From the NCBI GenBank assembly GCA_022842065.1, contig JALHQH010000034.1, positions 93,812 through 125,458 on the forward strand: DNA of 31,647 nt, in the 5' to 3' direction. Under the pieces are notes generated by a model, which searched no databases, had not been told where the DNA came from, and saw nothing but the letters and a program-made list of their open reading frames with translations. This DNA is from Caldilineaceae bacterium (GTDB lineage Bacteria > Chloroflexota > Anaerolineae > Caldilineales > Caldilineaceae). The position numbers and the translations under genes were made by a program. Of this stretch, positions 22,137 to 31,619 are shown piece after piece (the first letter of the stretch is position 1; each line of letters begins with the position of its first letter).

Positions 22137-23006
22137 ATGGCAGAATCACCGGCACATAGATTTGGACAGATCATCGGCGGCCTTTTGGAAGCGGTCGTTG
22201 CTCCAGCGTTGGAAAACTTTTGCCAACGCCAAGATCTTTATTTGGATCACCAAGGTAAAAAACGTTCGGTGCGGCGTCGCCGAAAAGTTAGTTGGGAAGA
22301 TCATTATGGCAATGCGCATGATCTGGACTTTGTGATCGAGCGTAATGGCAGCGATAGTGAGGTCGGTACACCTGTTGCCTTTATCGAGGTGGCATGGCGG
22401 CGTTATACCAAACACTCGCGCAATAAAGCGCAAGAGATTCAAGGTGCCATTTTACCGCTTGCTGAGAAATACAAGTGGAACAACCCATTCCTTGGTGTCG
22501 TACTGGCCGGTGTCTTTACGAGTGGTTCACTCGAACAACTGCGCTCACTAGGGTTTCAGATTCTCTATTTTCCCTATGAAACGTTAGTGGCTGCTTTTGC
22601 TTCCGAAGGGATTGGGATTGCGTTTGATGAATCCACCGCGGATGAAGTCTTCCGGCAGGTTATCGCGCAGTTTGAACAAGTCGGGCAAGTCGCGGTTGAA
22701 CGAATCAAACAGCATCTAGTTGCGTCAAATACGCTACAGATCAACGAGTTCTTTTCTGCCCTTGACGCGCGTTTAGGGCGGTATATCCGTCGTGTTCGTG
22801 TGATCCCCTTGTATGGTCGAAGCAATGAATTTGCCTCGCTTGAAGGCGCTATCGATTTTTTAAATGCCCATCCGATTTACGAAGGCTCTGGCGAATTTCA
22901 TAAGTATGAGATCATGGTCGAGTTTTCCAATGGGGATAAGGTGGACGCCTCTTTTAGTGCCAAGGATAAGGTGCGTGAATTTCTGCGTTTTATCGCAACT
23001 CAGTAA
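22137..23006 (+). CDS. PD-(D/E)xK-like protein, putative restriction endonuclease
   Basis: This 289-residue protein begins 2 bases after the methyltransferase stop codon, so the two are translated together. Residues 62-100 suggest a PD-(D/E)xK nuclease core: DLDFVI with Asp64, a 20-residue gap, then FIEVAWRRYTKHSRNKAQE with Glu84. The Lys of the classic ExK motif is replaced by Ala86; Lys92 or Lys97 could substitute, as migrations of this residue are known in the superfamily. The basic segment RSVRRRRKVSW before the core may contact DNA. The rest is helical, with a C-terminal beta-rich part. I do not recognise a named restriction family. Genomic position is the best argument for a restriction partner of the upstream methylase. 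Confidence 0.6.
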   Translation: MAESPAHRFGQIIGGLLEAVVAPALENFCQRQDLYLDHQGKKRSVRRRRKVSWEDHYGNAHDLDFVIERNGSDSEVGTPVAFIEVAWRRYTKHSRNKAQEIQGAILPLAEKYKWNNPFLGVVLAGVFTSGSLEQLRSLGFQILYFPYETLVAAFASEGIGIAFDESTADEVFRQVIAQFEQVGQVAVERIKQHLVASNTLQINEFFSALDARLGRYIRRVRVIPLYGRSNEFASLEGAIDFLNAHPIYEGSGEFHKYEIMVEFSNGDKVDASFSAKDKVREFLRFIATQ

Positions 23007-23197
23007 GTGAGCAAATCCCCCTCACACCTATCCCGCAACAAACCATGCGCCCCACCCCCATCCTTTCCAATAGATCCTACCACACCACACGCTAGGCCCT
23101 TCGGCCCAATTTTGCTATAATGGGATGTCACACGGGAACAGGCGTTCCCGGCAAGCAGCATTCACCGCCGCGTGATGATGACAGCGCAAGGGGCATC
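23007..23197. other. Spacer and leader upstream of dnaE
   Basis: The 191-base spacer has no repeat or gene. It carries the dnaE extended -10 promoter and a leader of about 70 bases containing a GTTCCCGG-rich stretch. No terminator for the restriction-modification pair is visible. Confidence 0.5.
23113..23121 (+). promoter_or_regulatory. Extended -10 promoter of dnaE
   Basis: TGCTATAAT is identical to the element in front of the methyltransferase gene. Transcription would start near 23128. The -35 region at a 17-base spacing (TAGGCC) is poor, as usual for extended -10 promoters. Confidence 0.55.
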
Positions 23198-26100
23198 ATG
23201 GCAAACGATTTCGTCCACCTCCACGTCCACTCTGAATATTCCATGCTTGACGGGTTGGGCCGGATCAAAGATCTGGTCAAGGAAGCGAAGCGCTTGGGCC
23301 AAACTGCCTTGGCGTTGACCGACCACGGGGTGATGCATGGGGCGATTGAGTTTTTCCGCGCCTGTAAAGACAATGAGATCAAACCGATTATCGGCGTAGA
23401 ATCCTACCAGACGGTGTGGGGGCGCCCGATGGGTGGGCGTGATGGCCAGCTTGATCGCGAAAATTATCACCTCCTCTTGCTGGCCCAGAACATGACGGGC
23501 TATCGCAACCTGCTCAAAATTGCCAGCCATAGTCAACTCCACGGCTACTACTATAAACCGCGGGTTGATCATGACTTTCTGGCCAAACATGCAGAAGGCA
23601 TTATCTGCACCACCGGCTGTTTGGGCGCGGAAGTGCCCCAATTACTTATGCATGGCCGGGAGCAGGAGGCGTATGATCGCTTTGGCTGGTATGTCGATGT
23701 CTTTGGCAAAGATAATTTTTATATTGAGTTGCAGGAACACTCGATTCCCGAGCTGATTCCGGTCAACAAGTCGCTCGTGCCGTGGGCCGAGAAGTTTGGC
23801 ATTGGGCTGCTGGCGACTAATGATGTCCACTATGTCAAAGAGGCGGACGCCGACCCGCATGAGATGTTGCTCTGTGTGCAGACGGGTGAGAGCATCAAGT
23901 CGGAAAAGCGTATGCGGCTGAGCGACCAGAGTTACTTCCTCAAAAGCCGCGAGCAGATGGAAGCGACCTTCCGCCCCTATATTGATCTGCCGGCCAGCGC
24001 CTACGATAATTCGCTGCGCATTGCCGAGATGTGCGATGTTGATCTGGAAGATAAGAATTATCACCTGCCCGACATGCCCATTCCGGAGGGCTTTACCTAT
24101 GATACCTATTTGCGCCATCTAACCGAAGAGGGGTTGACGCGCCTTTATGGAGAGCGAGCCACCAATGAGGAGATTCAGACGCGCAAAGAGTTTGAACTGG
24201 GCGTAATCAGCAAGATGGGCTTTTCCATCTACTTCTTGATTGTGGCCGATCTCTGTGATTTCGCCCGCAGCCAGAATATTTGGTGGAATGTGCGCGGCTC
24301 GGGTGCCGGTTCCCTCGTCGCCTACTGTATCGGCATTACCGGGTTGGACCCGCTCAAGAACAGCCTCATCTTCGAGCGCTTTCTCAACCCGGCGCGCGTC
24401 ACCATGCCGGACTTCGATCTGGACTATCCCGATGACCAACGCGAAGAGATGATCCGCTACACCATCGAAAAATATGGGCGGGAACAGGTTGCGCAGATTG
24501 TCACCTTTGGGCGTATGAAGGCGCGGGCGGCGATTAAAGATGTCGGCCGCGCCCAGGAAATTCCGCTGAATCAGGTCAATCGGATTTCCCAATTGATCCC
24601 GGCCATTCCCGGCAAGCCGGTGCTGATCAAAGAGGTGATGACCGAAGGGCATGAGTTTTATAACCCGGAATTAGTCGAGCTATACAAAAACGAGCCCTGG
24701 GTGACCAGTCTGCTCGACTACTCGATGAAGCTGGAAGGGGTGACGCGCCATTCTGGGATTCACGCCGCCGCGGTCATCGTGGCCGATAAGGAACTGGTCA
24801 ACTATGCCCCCCTCATGCGCCCCAGCAAGGGGAGCGTCACCGAGACAGTGGCGCAGTTTGAGTTCCCGATCCTAGAGTCGATCGGTCTGCTCAAGGTTGA
24901 CTTTCTCGGCCTCAGCACGCTTTCGGTCATGCGTGAAGCCGGGCGGCTGATCAAAGAACGCCATAACATCGAGTATACGCTGGCCAATATTCCCTTTGAA
25001 GGCGAAGTAACCGAGCAAGCGTTCAAATTGCTCTCCAGCGGCGAAGTGGCTGGCGTCTTCCAAGTGGAAAGTGCGGGCATGCGCCGCGTGCTGACCGAGA
25101 TGCGACCGCACCTCTTTGAGCATATCATCGCCACCATTTCGCTCTATCGGCCAGGGCCGTTGGAGTATATTCCCAATTATATTCGTCGTCTGCACGGGGA
25201 AGAGGAAGTCGAGTATAAACATGATGCCTTGAAGTCTATTCTCGCGGAAACTTACGGAATCGTAATTTATCAAGAGCAGATCATTCAGATTCTCAACAAA
25301 CTTGCTGGGTATACCGCGGGTGAAGCCGATCTCGTACGCCGCGCCATCAGCAAGAAAAAGGCGTCTGACATTGAGAAGCACAAGAAGATCTTTGTTGATG
25401 GCTGTGCTAAAAACAATATTCCTAAAGACGCCGCCGAAGCAATTTACGGCGACATTGAGTTCTTTGCGCGGTACGGCTTTAATAAGTGTTTGCCAGGCGA
25501 TGTCGAAGTAATCGACGCGGCGACCGGTCGCTTGGTTAAGATTGAAGATTTATATACAGGCAAGGCCACCATCGGTGCTACCCTGGCCTGCGACACTACC
25601 TTACTCAAGCTCCAAGCCGGAACTGTTGCGGCTGTAATGGATAATGGGGTCAAACCTGTCTATCGGTTGACTACTGCTTTAGGCCGGACGATTGAAGCAA
25701 CGGCCAATCATCCCTTCTACACCTTTGACGGTTGGCGACTACTGGAAGAGTTAACTGTTGGTGAGCAGCTTGCTGTGCCACGGCAAATCCCGGTTGAAGG
25801 CACAGGACAATGGGCCGCACACGAAATCGTTGCGCTTGGTCATCTCCTTGCAGAAGGGAATCTATGCCATCCGCACTCGCTCTATTATTATTCACAAGAT
25901 CCAGAGCAAGTGGCGGATTATGTCAGCGCCGCTGAACAATTTCCTGGCACCCGCTGTTCCATCGCTGTCCACAAAGAGACATTTTCCGTTTATGCTAAGC
26001 GGCAAGAGCGGACGATTGAAGCTGGGATCACAACCTGGGCGAAAACAATTGGTATTTGGGGTAAAGGTGCCTTAGAAAAGCAGATTCCGGCTGATGTATT

Positions 26101-28927
26101 TACGTTGACAAATGCCCAAATTGGTCTGTTGATCAGCCGCATGTGGGAGGGTGACGGGCATATTAACACCAAAGATCGCTCTCTTTACTATGCAACTTCC
26201 TCAGAACGCATGGCCCGTCAACTACAACACCTCATGTTACGCTTGGGCATTCTGACCCGGCTACGGACGGTAAAATTTCCCTACAAAGAGGGGCGCATCG
26301 GCTATCAACTTTTCGTGACCGGTAACGAAAATATTGCGCGCTTTGAACGTCACATTGCAGGTCACTTTGTGAGCGAATTGCGCCGCACCAAGGTCAACTC
26401 ATTAGTGTTGGAGACATTAGCCAGCAGTGGAACTAAAGATGTGATTCCGGTTGGGGTAAAGACATTGGTGCGTGCGGCCAAAGATCGCGCCGGTGTGACG
26501 TGGGGAGCGCTGAATGAGGCTTGTGGCGTCGCGCAACGCGAATTTTATCCAATTGGCGCGTCGACCAAGGCCGGCTTTACTCGTGCTACGATCGCACGGT
26601 TGGCAGCCTATTTTGCTGATGAACATTTACGTTGTTATGCTGAAAGTGATGTTTACTGGGACAAAGTCATCAGCATAGAGTATATCGGCGAGAAGCAGAC
26701 CTATGATTTAGAGGTGCCAGGGCTACACAATTTCATCGCCAATGATATTCTTGTCCATAATAGCCACGCCGCCGATTACGCTGTCATTACGGTCCAAACG
26801 GCTTACTTAAAGGCCCACTATCCCGTCGAGTACATGGCGGCGCTGCTGCTGATTGAGCGGGATAAGACGGAAAAGGTCGTCAACTTTATCAATGAATGTC
26901 GGCGCATGGGCATTAGCGTGATGCCGCCGGATGTCAACTATAGCGGGTTGGACTTTGACATTCAAGAATTACCGCCCGAGGTCGAAGCGATCAAACCTGA
27001 TCCCATGTTGGCCTTCAAGTTCCCCGTCCCGCCGGCCAGCGCGATTCGTTTTGGGATGGCCGCCGTGAAGATGGTCGGTGAAGCACCGGTGCAGACGATC
27101 CTGGACGCCCGCAAAGAGGGGGGCCGCTTCACCAGTTTGGAGGATTTTGCCGATCGGGTCGATCTGCGCAAGGTCGGTAAGCGCCCGCTTGAATGTCTGA
27201 TCAAGGTCGGCGCGTTTGACCGTTTCGGCAAACGCAGCCAACTGCTGACTGTGATCGACCAACTGGTCGCCAATTCGGCCGATGTGCACGATGCGCGAGC
27301 AAGTGGACAGCTCTCCATGTTCGATCTTTTCGGGGCCGGCGGTGCGGCGGAAGTCTCGCCGATTCGCCTGCCCGCGATCGACGAAGTGAAGGGCCGCGAG
27401 AAGTTACTCTGGGAAAAGGAATTACTGGGCGTCTATGCGGCCAGCCACCCTATGCAAAATCTAGGAATCGACATGAGCAAACTGGTTACCTGCTTTTGCA
27501 ACGAACTAAGCGCGGAGCACGACGGCAAAAATGTGACGCTGGCCGGCATGATCACCAGCGTCCGGGTCATCAACACCAAAAAGGGTGACCAGATGGCCTT
27601 TGTCAACCTGGAAGATCTGCAAGGGCACTGTGAGGCCGTGGTCTTCCCGCGCACCTATGCCGAAGTCAAGGATAAGCTGGTCCCCGACACGGTGGTGCTG
27701 ATGAAGGGCAAGGCACAGACGCGTGAGGGGCAGACCAACCTGCTGGTCGATTCGATCCAAAATTATGTGGAGCAGGCGGTCGCGTCCGGCGAAGAGGCGA
27801 ATCCTTACCAAAGTGCGCTATTGGAAGTGACGCCAACCATCAATGGGTTGGCCCTACCCCCGATTACTAACGGTGCCGCGATGAATGGTGAAGCGCCCAT
27901 CAGTACACCACGGGACAAACGGCCAAGCCAACTGCAGCATGCACCGGTCAATTCTATGAACCTGGGTAGCGACAACGATGATGACAGCTTTGACTTTGGT
28001 GGTGGCGAAGAAAATCCCTTTAGTAATGACTTGCCGACCTGGCTGCCTGGTAGTGAAGCGGTAACCAAGCCAACACATCCCACACCGCCGCTGCCAAGTC
28101 CAGTCGCTAAGGGGACGCCAGCAACGGCCCCGACGCAATCTGCTTTGCCCAAAACATTGCCGAATACGTTACCTGTGGTGCCCAAAGTGACGACCGTGGT
28201 AAATGCTGCCCCTGTCACACCAACGGTGCCAACTGCAACCGTTGCCAATGACAGCTTAGATGACGAGGAGCTAGACGAGGAGTTAGATGATGATCAGGTT
28301 AACGATGACATGGTTGACAGTGACGCGGGGGACGACGAGCCCGCCTCGTTAGCTGATCACATTACAGCACCCATGATGGAAGCACCTTCGCCTTCACTTC
28401 CCCCAACGCCAACACCTACCCTCCAGGTCTCGACCGGCGGCGGCAAACGGCTGAGTATCAATGGGACGCTGGGGAGCAGCAACGCTAATGGTGACGGCAA
28501 CAACGGCGCGGCGCATGAGCCACAACCGACGGCCAACCACCGTCAGCCACCGGTCATCAATGGTCATCGCAGCAGTGCCAATAGCGGCGAGGACGGCGAT
28601 GGGCCGAGCGAGGCAAAGCGGCATACAGGCAAGACGCCGGGCGCAGCACCAAAGCGGAGTGCCACCCCTGGCCACAATGGCCGTGACCTGCATATTACCT
28701 TCCGCCGCAGCGGCGATCTGGATCGCGACAAGTTCCGCCTGAAAGAGATTTACGAACGGGTACGTGACCCACGTGGCCGCGACCAGTTCTTTATTCGCCT
28801 GGAATCCAATGGCCAGCGCTATGAACTCGCCTTTCCCAATGATCCTTGCACGATCAGCGAGCGGCTGGTTAACGAATTGACCAAACACTTCCGGGTTGAT
28901 GTCGCCGTGGGCGGTGAAGAGGCGTAA
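23198..28927 (+). CDS. dnaE: DNA polymerase III alpha subunit, interrupted by an intein
   Basis: The 1909-residue precursor is the replicative polymerase DnaE with a 425-residue intein; spliced it would be about 1484 residues. The N-terminal PHP domain starts [15 protein letters not shown] (His7, His9, His11 as metal ligands) with TDHG nearby. The polymerase catalytic aspartates are visible in [10 protein letters not shown] (Asp405, Asp407) and [10 protein letters not shown] (Asp568). After the intein come the thumb/fingers and helix-hairpin-helix region, the beta-clamp motif region ([10 protein letters not shown]) and an OB fold ([20 protein letters not shown]). An unusual low-complexity linker of about 300 residues (1530-1826), rich in Pro, Thr, Asn and a run of Asp/Glu (1686-1714), precedes a conserved C-terminal domain ([17 protein letters not shown] to the end). 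The ATG with AAGGGG upstream is chosen because the open frame extends back only into the promoter. Confidence 0.95.
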   Translation: MANDFVHLHVHSEYSMLDGLGRIKDLVKEAKRLGQTALALTDHGVMHGAIEFFRACKDNEIKPIIGVESYQTVWGRPMGGRDGQLDRENYHLLLLAQNMTGYRNLLKIASHSQLHGYYYKPRVDHDFLAKHAEGIICTTGCLGAEVPQLLMHGREQEAYDRFGWYVDVFGKDNFYIELQEHSIPELIPVNKSLVPWAEKFGIGLLATNDVHYVKEADADPHEMLLCVQTGESIKSEKRMRLSDQSYFLKSREQMEATFRPYIDLPASAYDNSLRIAEMCDVDLEDKNYHLPDMPIPEGFTYDTYLRHLTEEGLTRLYGERATNEEIQTRKEFELGVISKMGFSIYFLIVADLCDFARSQNIWWNVRGSGAGSLVAYCIGITGLDPLKNSLIFERFLNPARVTMPDFDLDYPDDQREEMIRYTIEKYGREQVAQIVTFGRMKARAAIKDVGRAQEIPLNQVNRISQLIPAIPGKPVLIKEVMTEGHEFYNPELVELYKNEPWVTSLLDYSMKLEGVTRHSGIHAAAVIVADKELVNYAPLMRPSKGSVTETVAQFEFPILESIGLLKVDFLGLSTLSVMREAGRLIKERHNIEYTLANIPFEGEVTEQAFKLLSSGEVAGVFQVESAGMRRVLTEMRPHLFEHIIATISLYRPGPLEYIPNYIRRLHGEEEVEYKHDALKSILAETYGIVIYQEQIIQILNKLAGYTAGEADLVRRAISKKKASDIEKHKKIFVDGCAKNNIPKDAAEAIYGDIEFFARYGFNKCLPGDVEVIDAATGRLVKIEDLYTGKATIGATLACDTTLLKLQAGTVAAVMDNGVKPVYRLTTALGRTIEATANHPFYTFDGWRLLEELTVGEQLAVPRQIPVEGTGQWAAHEIVALGHLLAEGNLCHPHSLYYYSQDPEQVADYVSAAEQFPGTRCSIAVHKETFSVYAKRQERTIEAGITTWAKTIGIWGKGALEKQIPADVFTLTNAQIGLLISRMWEGDGHINTKDRSLYYATSSERMARQLQHLMLRLGILTRLRTVKFPYKEGRIGYQLFVTGNENIARFERHIAGHFVSELRRTKVNSLVLETLASSGTKDVIPVGVKTLVRAAKDRAGVTWGALNEACGVAQREFYPIGASTKAGFTRATIARLAAYFADEHLRCYAESDVYWDKVISIEYIGEKQTYDLEVPGLHNFIANDILVHNSHAADYAVITVQTAYLKAHYPVEYMAALLLIERDKTEKVVNFINECRRMGISVMPPDVNYSGLDFDIQELPPEVEAIKPDPMLAFKFPVPPASAIRFGMAAVKMVGEAPVQTILDARKEGGRFTSLEDFADRVDLRKVGKRPLECLIKVGAFDRFGKRSQLLTVIDQLVANSADVHDARASGQLSMFDLFGAGGAAEVSPIRLPAIDEVKGREKLLWEKELLGVYAASHPMQNLGIDMSKLVTCFCNELSAEHDGKNVTLAGMITSVRVINTKKGDQMAFVNLEDLQGHCEAVVFPRTYAEVKDKLVPDTVVLMKGKAQTREGQTNLLVDSIQNYVEQAVASGEEANPYQSALLEVTPTINGLALPPITNGAAMNGEAPISTPRDKRPSQLQHAPVNSMNLGSDNDDDSFDFGGGEENPFSNDLPTWLPGSEAVTKPTHPTPPLPSPVAKGTPATAPTQSALPKTLPNTLPVVPKVTTVVNAAPVTPTVPTATVANDSLDDEELDEELDDDQVNDDMVDSDAGDDEPASLADHITAPMMEAPSPSLPPTPTPTLQVSTGGGKRLSINGTLGSSNANGDGNNGAAHEPQPTANHRQPPVINGHRSSANSGEDGDGPSEAKRHTGKTPGAAPKRSATPGHNGRDLHITFRRSGDLDRDKFRLKEIYERVRDPRGRDQFFIRLESNGQRYELAFPNDPCTISERLVNELTKHFRVDVAVGGEEA
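25487..26761 (+). mobile_element. DnaE intein with LAGLIDADG homing endonuclease
   Basis: The element begins with Cys1 ([14 protein letters not shown], block A) and ends with His424-Asn425 ([12 protein letters not shown], block G), followed by Ser as the +1 residue, so all splicing residues are in place. Block B is TANH (residues 72-75). Two endonuclease motifs, LLAEGN (119-125, Glu123) and WEGDGH (220-225, Asp223), form a DOD-type LAGLIDADG pair with acidic residues preserved, so homing activity may be intact. It lies between GFNK and SHAADYA of the polymerase, four residues after the place where the cyanobacterial split DnaE intein sits (before CFNK). Two sampled 60-base rows of the intein are about 45-47% GC, against 50-60% in neighbouring extein rows. 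Confidence 0.93.
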
Positions 28928-28934
28928 CGGTTAC

Positions 28935-28974
28935 CCATGCGTAGGGGCAAGGCATGCCTTGCTCCTACACATGG
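28935..28974. repeat. Palindrome of the GTAGGGGC type, copy 1
   Basis: A 40-base near-perfect palindrome (18 of 20 pairs) is centred on GGCATGCC, with GTAGGGGCAAGG and its complement as arms. The same GTAGGGGC...GCCCCTAC ends appear on the palindrome at the right edge of the window. It starts 7 bases after the dnaE stop codon, upstream of the terminator. Confidence 0.65.
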
Positions 28975-28984
28975 CCGATGTAAC

Positions 28985-29022
28985 AAAAAACGCCCTGACC
29001 AATGCTGGTCAGGGCGTTTTTT
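28985..29022. terminator. Bidirectional rho-independent terminator
   Basis: A 10-base perfect stem, CGCCCTGACC with GGTCAGGGCG, and a 6-base loop are flanked by six A and six T residues. It therefore serves both dnaE (rightward) and the zinc-ribbon protein gene (leftward), which ends 30 bases further on. Confidence 0.9.
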
Positions 29023-29052
29023 GATTCAATCAAACAGGACATAACTGCGCAT

Positions 29053-29730
29053 CTATTCAGAGACACCGGCCGGGCGATAAAGGGTCTCGTCCACATTGGC
29101 CGCGCGATTGACGGGCCGCTCGATAACCCGCTCGGCCGGCGGACGGTCACCATTGACGGGGCTACCGTTGGCTACGGGGGCGGCACCTGGTCGACGGTTA
29201 AAGAGGGCGCTGTTGCTATTGCTCGTGCGTGATGGTCCACCTGCCGCCGCAGTTGCGGGTGTACCGACGGCCGGCGCAGGTTGTCGGGCCATCTGTTGGG
29301 CCGTGCCACAGAAGACACAGATTTCCCACTCGTTGCGCACCAGGTTCTTGCAACTGATACAGCTATGTTGCAACTGGTTGTGACAACTCGGGCAGTAGAC
29401 CCAGGCTTCTTTTACCGGCACGCCACAGGTGGAGCAGACCAGGGTCTCTTCGATCTCGCGTAAAAGGGCTTCTTCCTCTAGCGCGCGGTCATAGACCTCT
29501 GCCAATGTATGTTTGGGGCGGATCATCATATAGAGAATCAGGCCCACGATCGGAAAGATGAGAACGAGCACACAGGCCAGCAAGATCGCCAACCAGTCGC
29601 GACTGCGGGCGCGAATATCATTAAAGGTCCAGATCGCCATGGCAATCCAGAACGCAAAGAAAAACGCACCAAGCACTGCAACAATCACGCCAACGACAGT
29701 GGCGATAGAGTTTATCAAATCACTGGGCAT
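29053..29730 (-). CDS. Membrane-anchored double zinc-ribbon protein
   Basis: The 225-residue protein has two transmembrane helices in its N-terminal 75 residues (VVGVIVAVLGAFFFAFWIAM and LAILLACVLVLIFPIVGLIL), then a helical charged stretch (AEVYDRALEEEALLREIEET). Four CxxC pairs follow (CSTC, CPSC, CISC, CVFC), forming two zinc ribbons of the DZANK type. The C-terminal 90 residues are Pro/Ala/Asn-rich and probably disordered. Such proteins are common in Chloroflexota, mostly without known function. The ATG is supported by GGAG 8 bases upstream; the longer frame includes repeats that look untranslated. The gene stands alone; its transcript would end at the terminator shared with dnaE. Confidence 0.7.
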   Translation of the reverse strand: MPSDLINSIATVVGVIVAVLGAFFFAFWIAMAIWTFNDIRARSRDWLAILLACVLVLIFPIVGLILYMMIRPKHTLAEVYDRALEEEALLREIEETLVCSTCGVPVKEAWVYCPSCHNQLQHSCISCKNLVRNEWEICVFCGTAQQMARQPAPAVGTPATAAAGGPSRTSNSNSALFNRRPGAAPVANGSPVNGDRPPAERVIERPVNRAANVDETLYRPAGVSE

Positions 29731-29738
29731 ACCATTGT

Positions 29739-29776
29739 CTCCAAATACCGCTCTCCAAATACCGCTCTCCAAATAA
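29739..29776 (-). repeat. 14-base tandem repeat carrying Shine-Dalgarno words
   Basis: About 2.6 copies of a 14-base unit (CCAAATACCGCTCT on the plus strand) end 8 bases from the start codon of the zinc-ribbon gene. On the coding strand each unit reads TTTGGAGAGCGG, so three GGAGA words precede the ATG, of which only the last is at usable spacing. Confidence 0.6.
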
Positions 29777-30429
29777 CACTCATCGAGCTGGAGCATGAAT
29801 ACGAATTGCGTCGCCCTACCCGCCGGCACAGCCGACCAGCACAACGCAAACACTTTGGCGGATTATAGCGCAGGTCAGGGTAATAACCAAAACTGCTCAA
29901 CGCTGGACCGGCGCAGCCGTAGTAAATCGGTAGATAGGGAAATCAGTAAATCAGTAAATCGGTAAATATGTGTACACTTTCCAAGGCATGGATGTACCGT
30001 CCACTGTCTACCGTCCACTGTCTACTGATGTACGGATGTACCGATTTACCTCTCCCCACTATGTATGCCAGCTTCCCCGTTACAACCTTAACTTGTTTGA
30101 CATGCCCTCATAGCCATGTTAAGATAAAATGCCTAGCTTTTGAGGGTTATTCTTCATCTGTAGTGCAGGTTTTACCCAATCCTCAGTTTTGTTCTCAGCA
30201 GCAATTTGTTCGACTGGTAATCGCTCTCGTCAGCCCAAGATTAGTCTAGATAGTGTGGACAATTTGCTGGTCAGCACTGTTAAACAAAAGTAACAGTTTG
30301 ATATCAGTTTCATCGAAACCGCGCTTGTTTGAAAACGATCAGTTTTGCAGCATGCGATCAAGGCAAGTCTTCATCGTTTTTAAAGCGAACGCACAATAAT
30401 CGACCACCATAAATAAGGAGACTTTAGTT
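29777..30429. other. Intergenic region with short tandem repeats, an inverted repeat and the aapJ leader
   Basis: From 29921 to 30050 lie low-complexity repeats: three 8-base AATCRGTA units (29941-29964), two copies of TACCGTCCACTGTC (29995-30022), and an imperfect inverted pair, GTAAATCGGTAAAT (29954-29967) with ATGTACCGATTTAC (30036-30049). No open frame has coding character there. The right half (30126-30429) is the leader of the amino-acid-binding gene, with AAGGAG 10 bases before its ATG. I see no gene in the left part. Confidence 0.5.
30097..30125 (+). promoter_or_regulatory. Sigma-70 promoter upstream of the amino-acid-binding protein
   Basis: TTGACA and TAAGAT are separated by 17 bases. 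Transcription would begin near 30132, giving a 5' leader of about 298 bases. Confidence 0.5.
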
Positions 30430-31593
30430 ATGAATCTCAAACGCCGGTCATATCCGATTGGCCTGGTCCTCTCTATGGTTGTGGGGATGGTGATTGCCGC
30501 CTGCTTTGGCGCCGGTCCGCTCCCCGTTGCGACCGAGCCGGCCGCCGAAGCACCCGTTGCGCAGGAAGCGGCCCCCACCACTGCCCAAGAAGCCGCCCCT
30601 GCTGCCGCCCAAGAAGCTGCCCCCGCGGCCCAGGCCGGCACCAGTACCCTGCAAGTTGTGCAAGATCGTGGCCGCATCATCTGTGTTGGCAACTCCGCTT
30701 TGCCGGGCTTTGGCTTCTTGGATGAAGCGGGTAATTTCTCTGGCTTCGACGTTGATTTTTGCAAGGCGATGGCGGCAGCCATCTTTGGCGATGCCACGGC
30801 CTTTGAAATCCGCCCCACCACGGCCCAAGAGCGCTTCACTGTGCTCTCCAGCGGTGAAGGCGATGTGCTGCTGCGTAACACCACCTGGACGATGTCACGC
30901 GATACCGACTTGGGAGCCAACTTTGCGCCGACTACCTTCTATGATGGTCAGGGCATTATGGTGCGCGCCGACAGTGGTGTCACCGACCTAGCTGGCCTGG
31001 ATGGCGCGTCGATCTGTGTGCAAACCGGCACCACCACCGAGTTGAACCTGGCTGACCAGATGGCTGCGATTGGCGTCACTTACGAACCCGTGGTTTTTGA
31101 AACCGCCGACGAAGTGACGACTGCCTACGAAGAAGGGCGCTGCGATGCCTGGACGACAGACAAATCGGGTCTCGTCTCCCGCCAAAGCATTCTGGCTGAA
31201 CCAGAGGCGCATACGATTCTCGATGTGACTCTCTCCAAGGAGCCATTGGCCCCAATGGTGCGCCACGGTGATGACCAGTGGTATGATCTGGTGACCTGGA
31301 CGATCTTTGCGACCATGGCCGCCGAGGAATATGGGATCGACTCCACCAATGTGGATGACATTCGCAGCAGCACCGAGAATCCAGAAATTCGCCGCTTGCT
31401 TGGTTTGGAAGGTGACTTTGGCCTGAAGCTTGGCCTGACCAATGACTGGGCCTACAATGTGATCAAAATGGTCGGCAACTACGGTGAAATCTACAACCGC
31501 AACTTGGGCCCTGACACCGTCTTCAACCTGCCCCGCGGTCTGAATGCGCTCTACACTGAAGGTGGCCTGCTCTACTCCCCGCCCGTCCGTTAA
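30430..31593 (+). CDS. aapJ: General amino-acid ABC transporter binding lipoprotein (AapJ/BztA type)
   Basis: The 387-residue protein has a signal peptide with lipobox IAAC (acylated Cys25), then an Ala/Pro/Glu-rich spacer (to about residue 70) with repeated AQEAAP units. The mature part is a family 3 amino-acid-binding protein of the AapJ/BztA branch: DRGRIICVGNSALPGFGFLD, FSGFDVDFCKAMAAAIFGD, RPTTAQERFTVLSSGEGDVL, RNTTWTMSRD and ICVQTGTTTELNL are typical. It collects L-amino acids outside the membrane for an AapQMP transporter. The genes for AapQ, AapM and AapP would be expected directly to the right, beyond the window. AAGGAG precedes the ATG. In most Proteobacteria AapJ is a periplasmic soluble protein; here it is lipid-anchored, as in Chloroflexota. 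Confidence 0.9.
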   Translation: MNLKRRSYPIGLVLSMVVGMVIAACFGAGPLPVATEPAAEAPVAQEAAPTTAQEAAPAAAQEAAPAAQAGTSTLQVVQDRGRIICVGNSALPGFGFLDEAGNFSGFDVDFCKAMAAAIFGDATAFEIRPTTAQERFTVLSSGEGDVLLRNTTWTMSRDTDLGANFAPTTFYDGQGIMVRADSGVTDLAGLDGASICVQTGTTTELNLADQMAAIGVTYEPVVFETADEVTTAYEEGRCDAWTTDKSGLVSRQSILAEPEAHTILDVTLSKEPLAPMVRHGDDQWYDLVTWTIFATMAAEEYGIDSTNVDDIRSSTENPEIRRLLGLEGDFGLKLGLTNDWAYNVIKMVGNYGEIYNRNLGPDTVFNLPRGLNALYTEGGLLYSPPVR

Positions 31594-31619
31594 TTATAGG
31601 ACTTGCGCAGCCTTCGCGC

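Noticed and set aside
25487..26761. Possibility that dnaE is split in two genes as in cyanobacteria
   Set aside because: The frame is continuous from 23198 to 28927 with no stop, and the intein carries its endonuclease, so it is a continuous intein.
29921..30050. Possible CRISPR or tandem repeat array
   Set aside because: The repeats are 8 to 14 bases, directly adjacent without unique spacers, and no cas gene is near.
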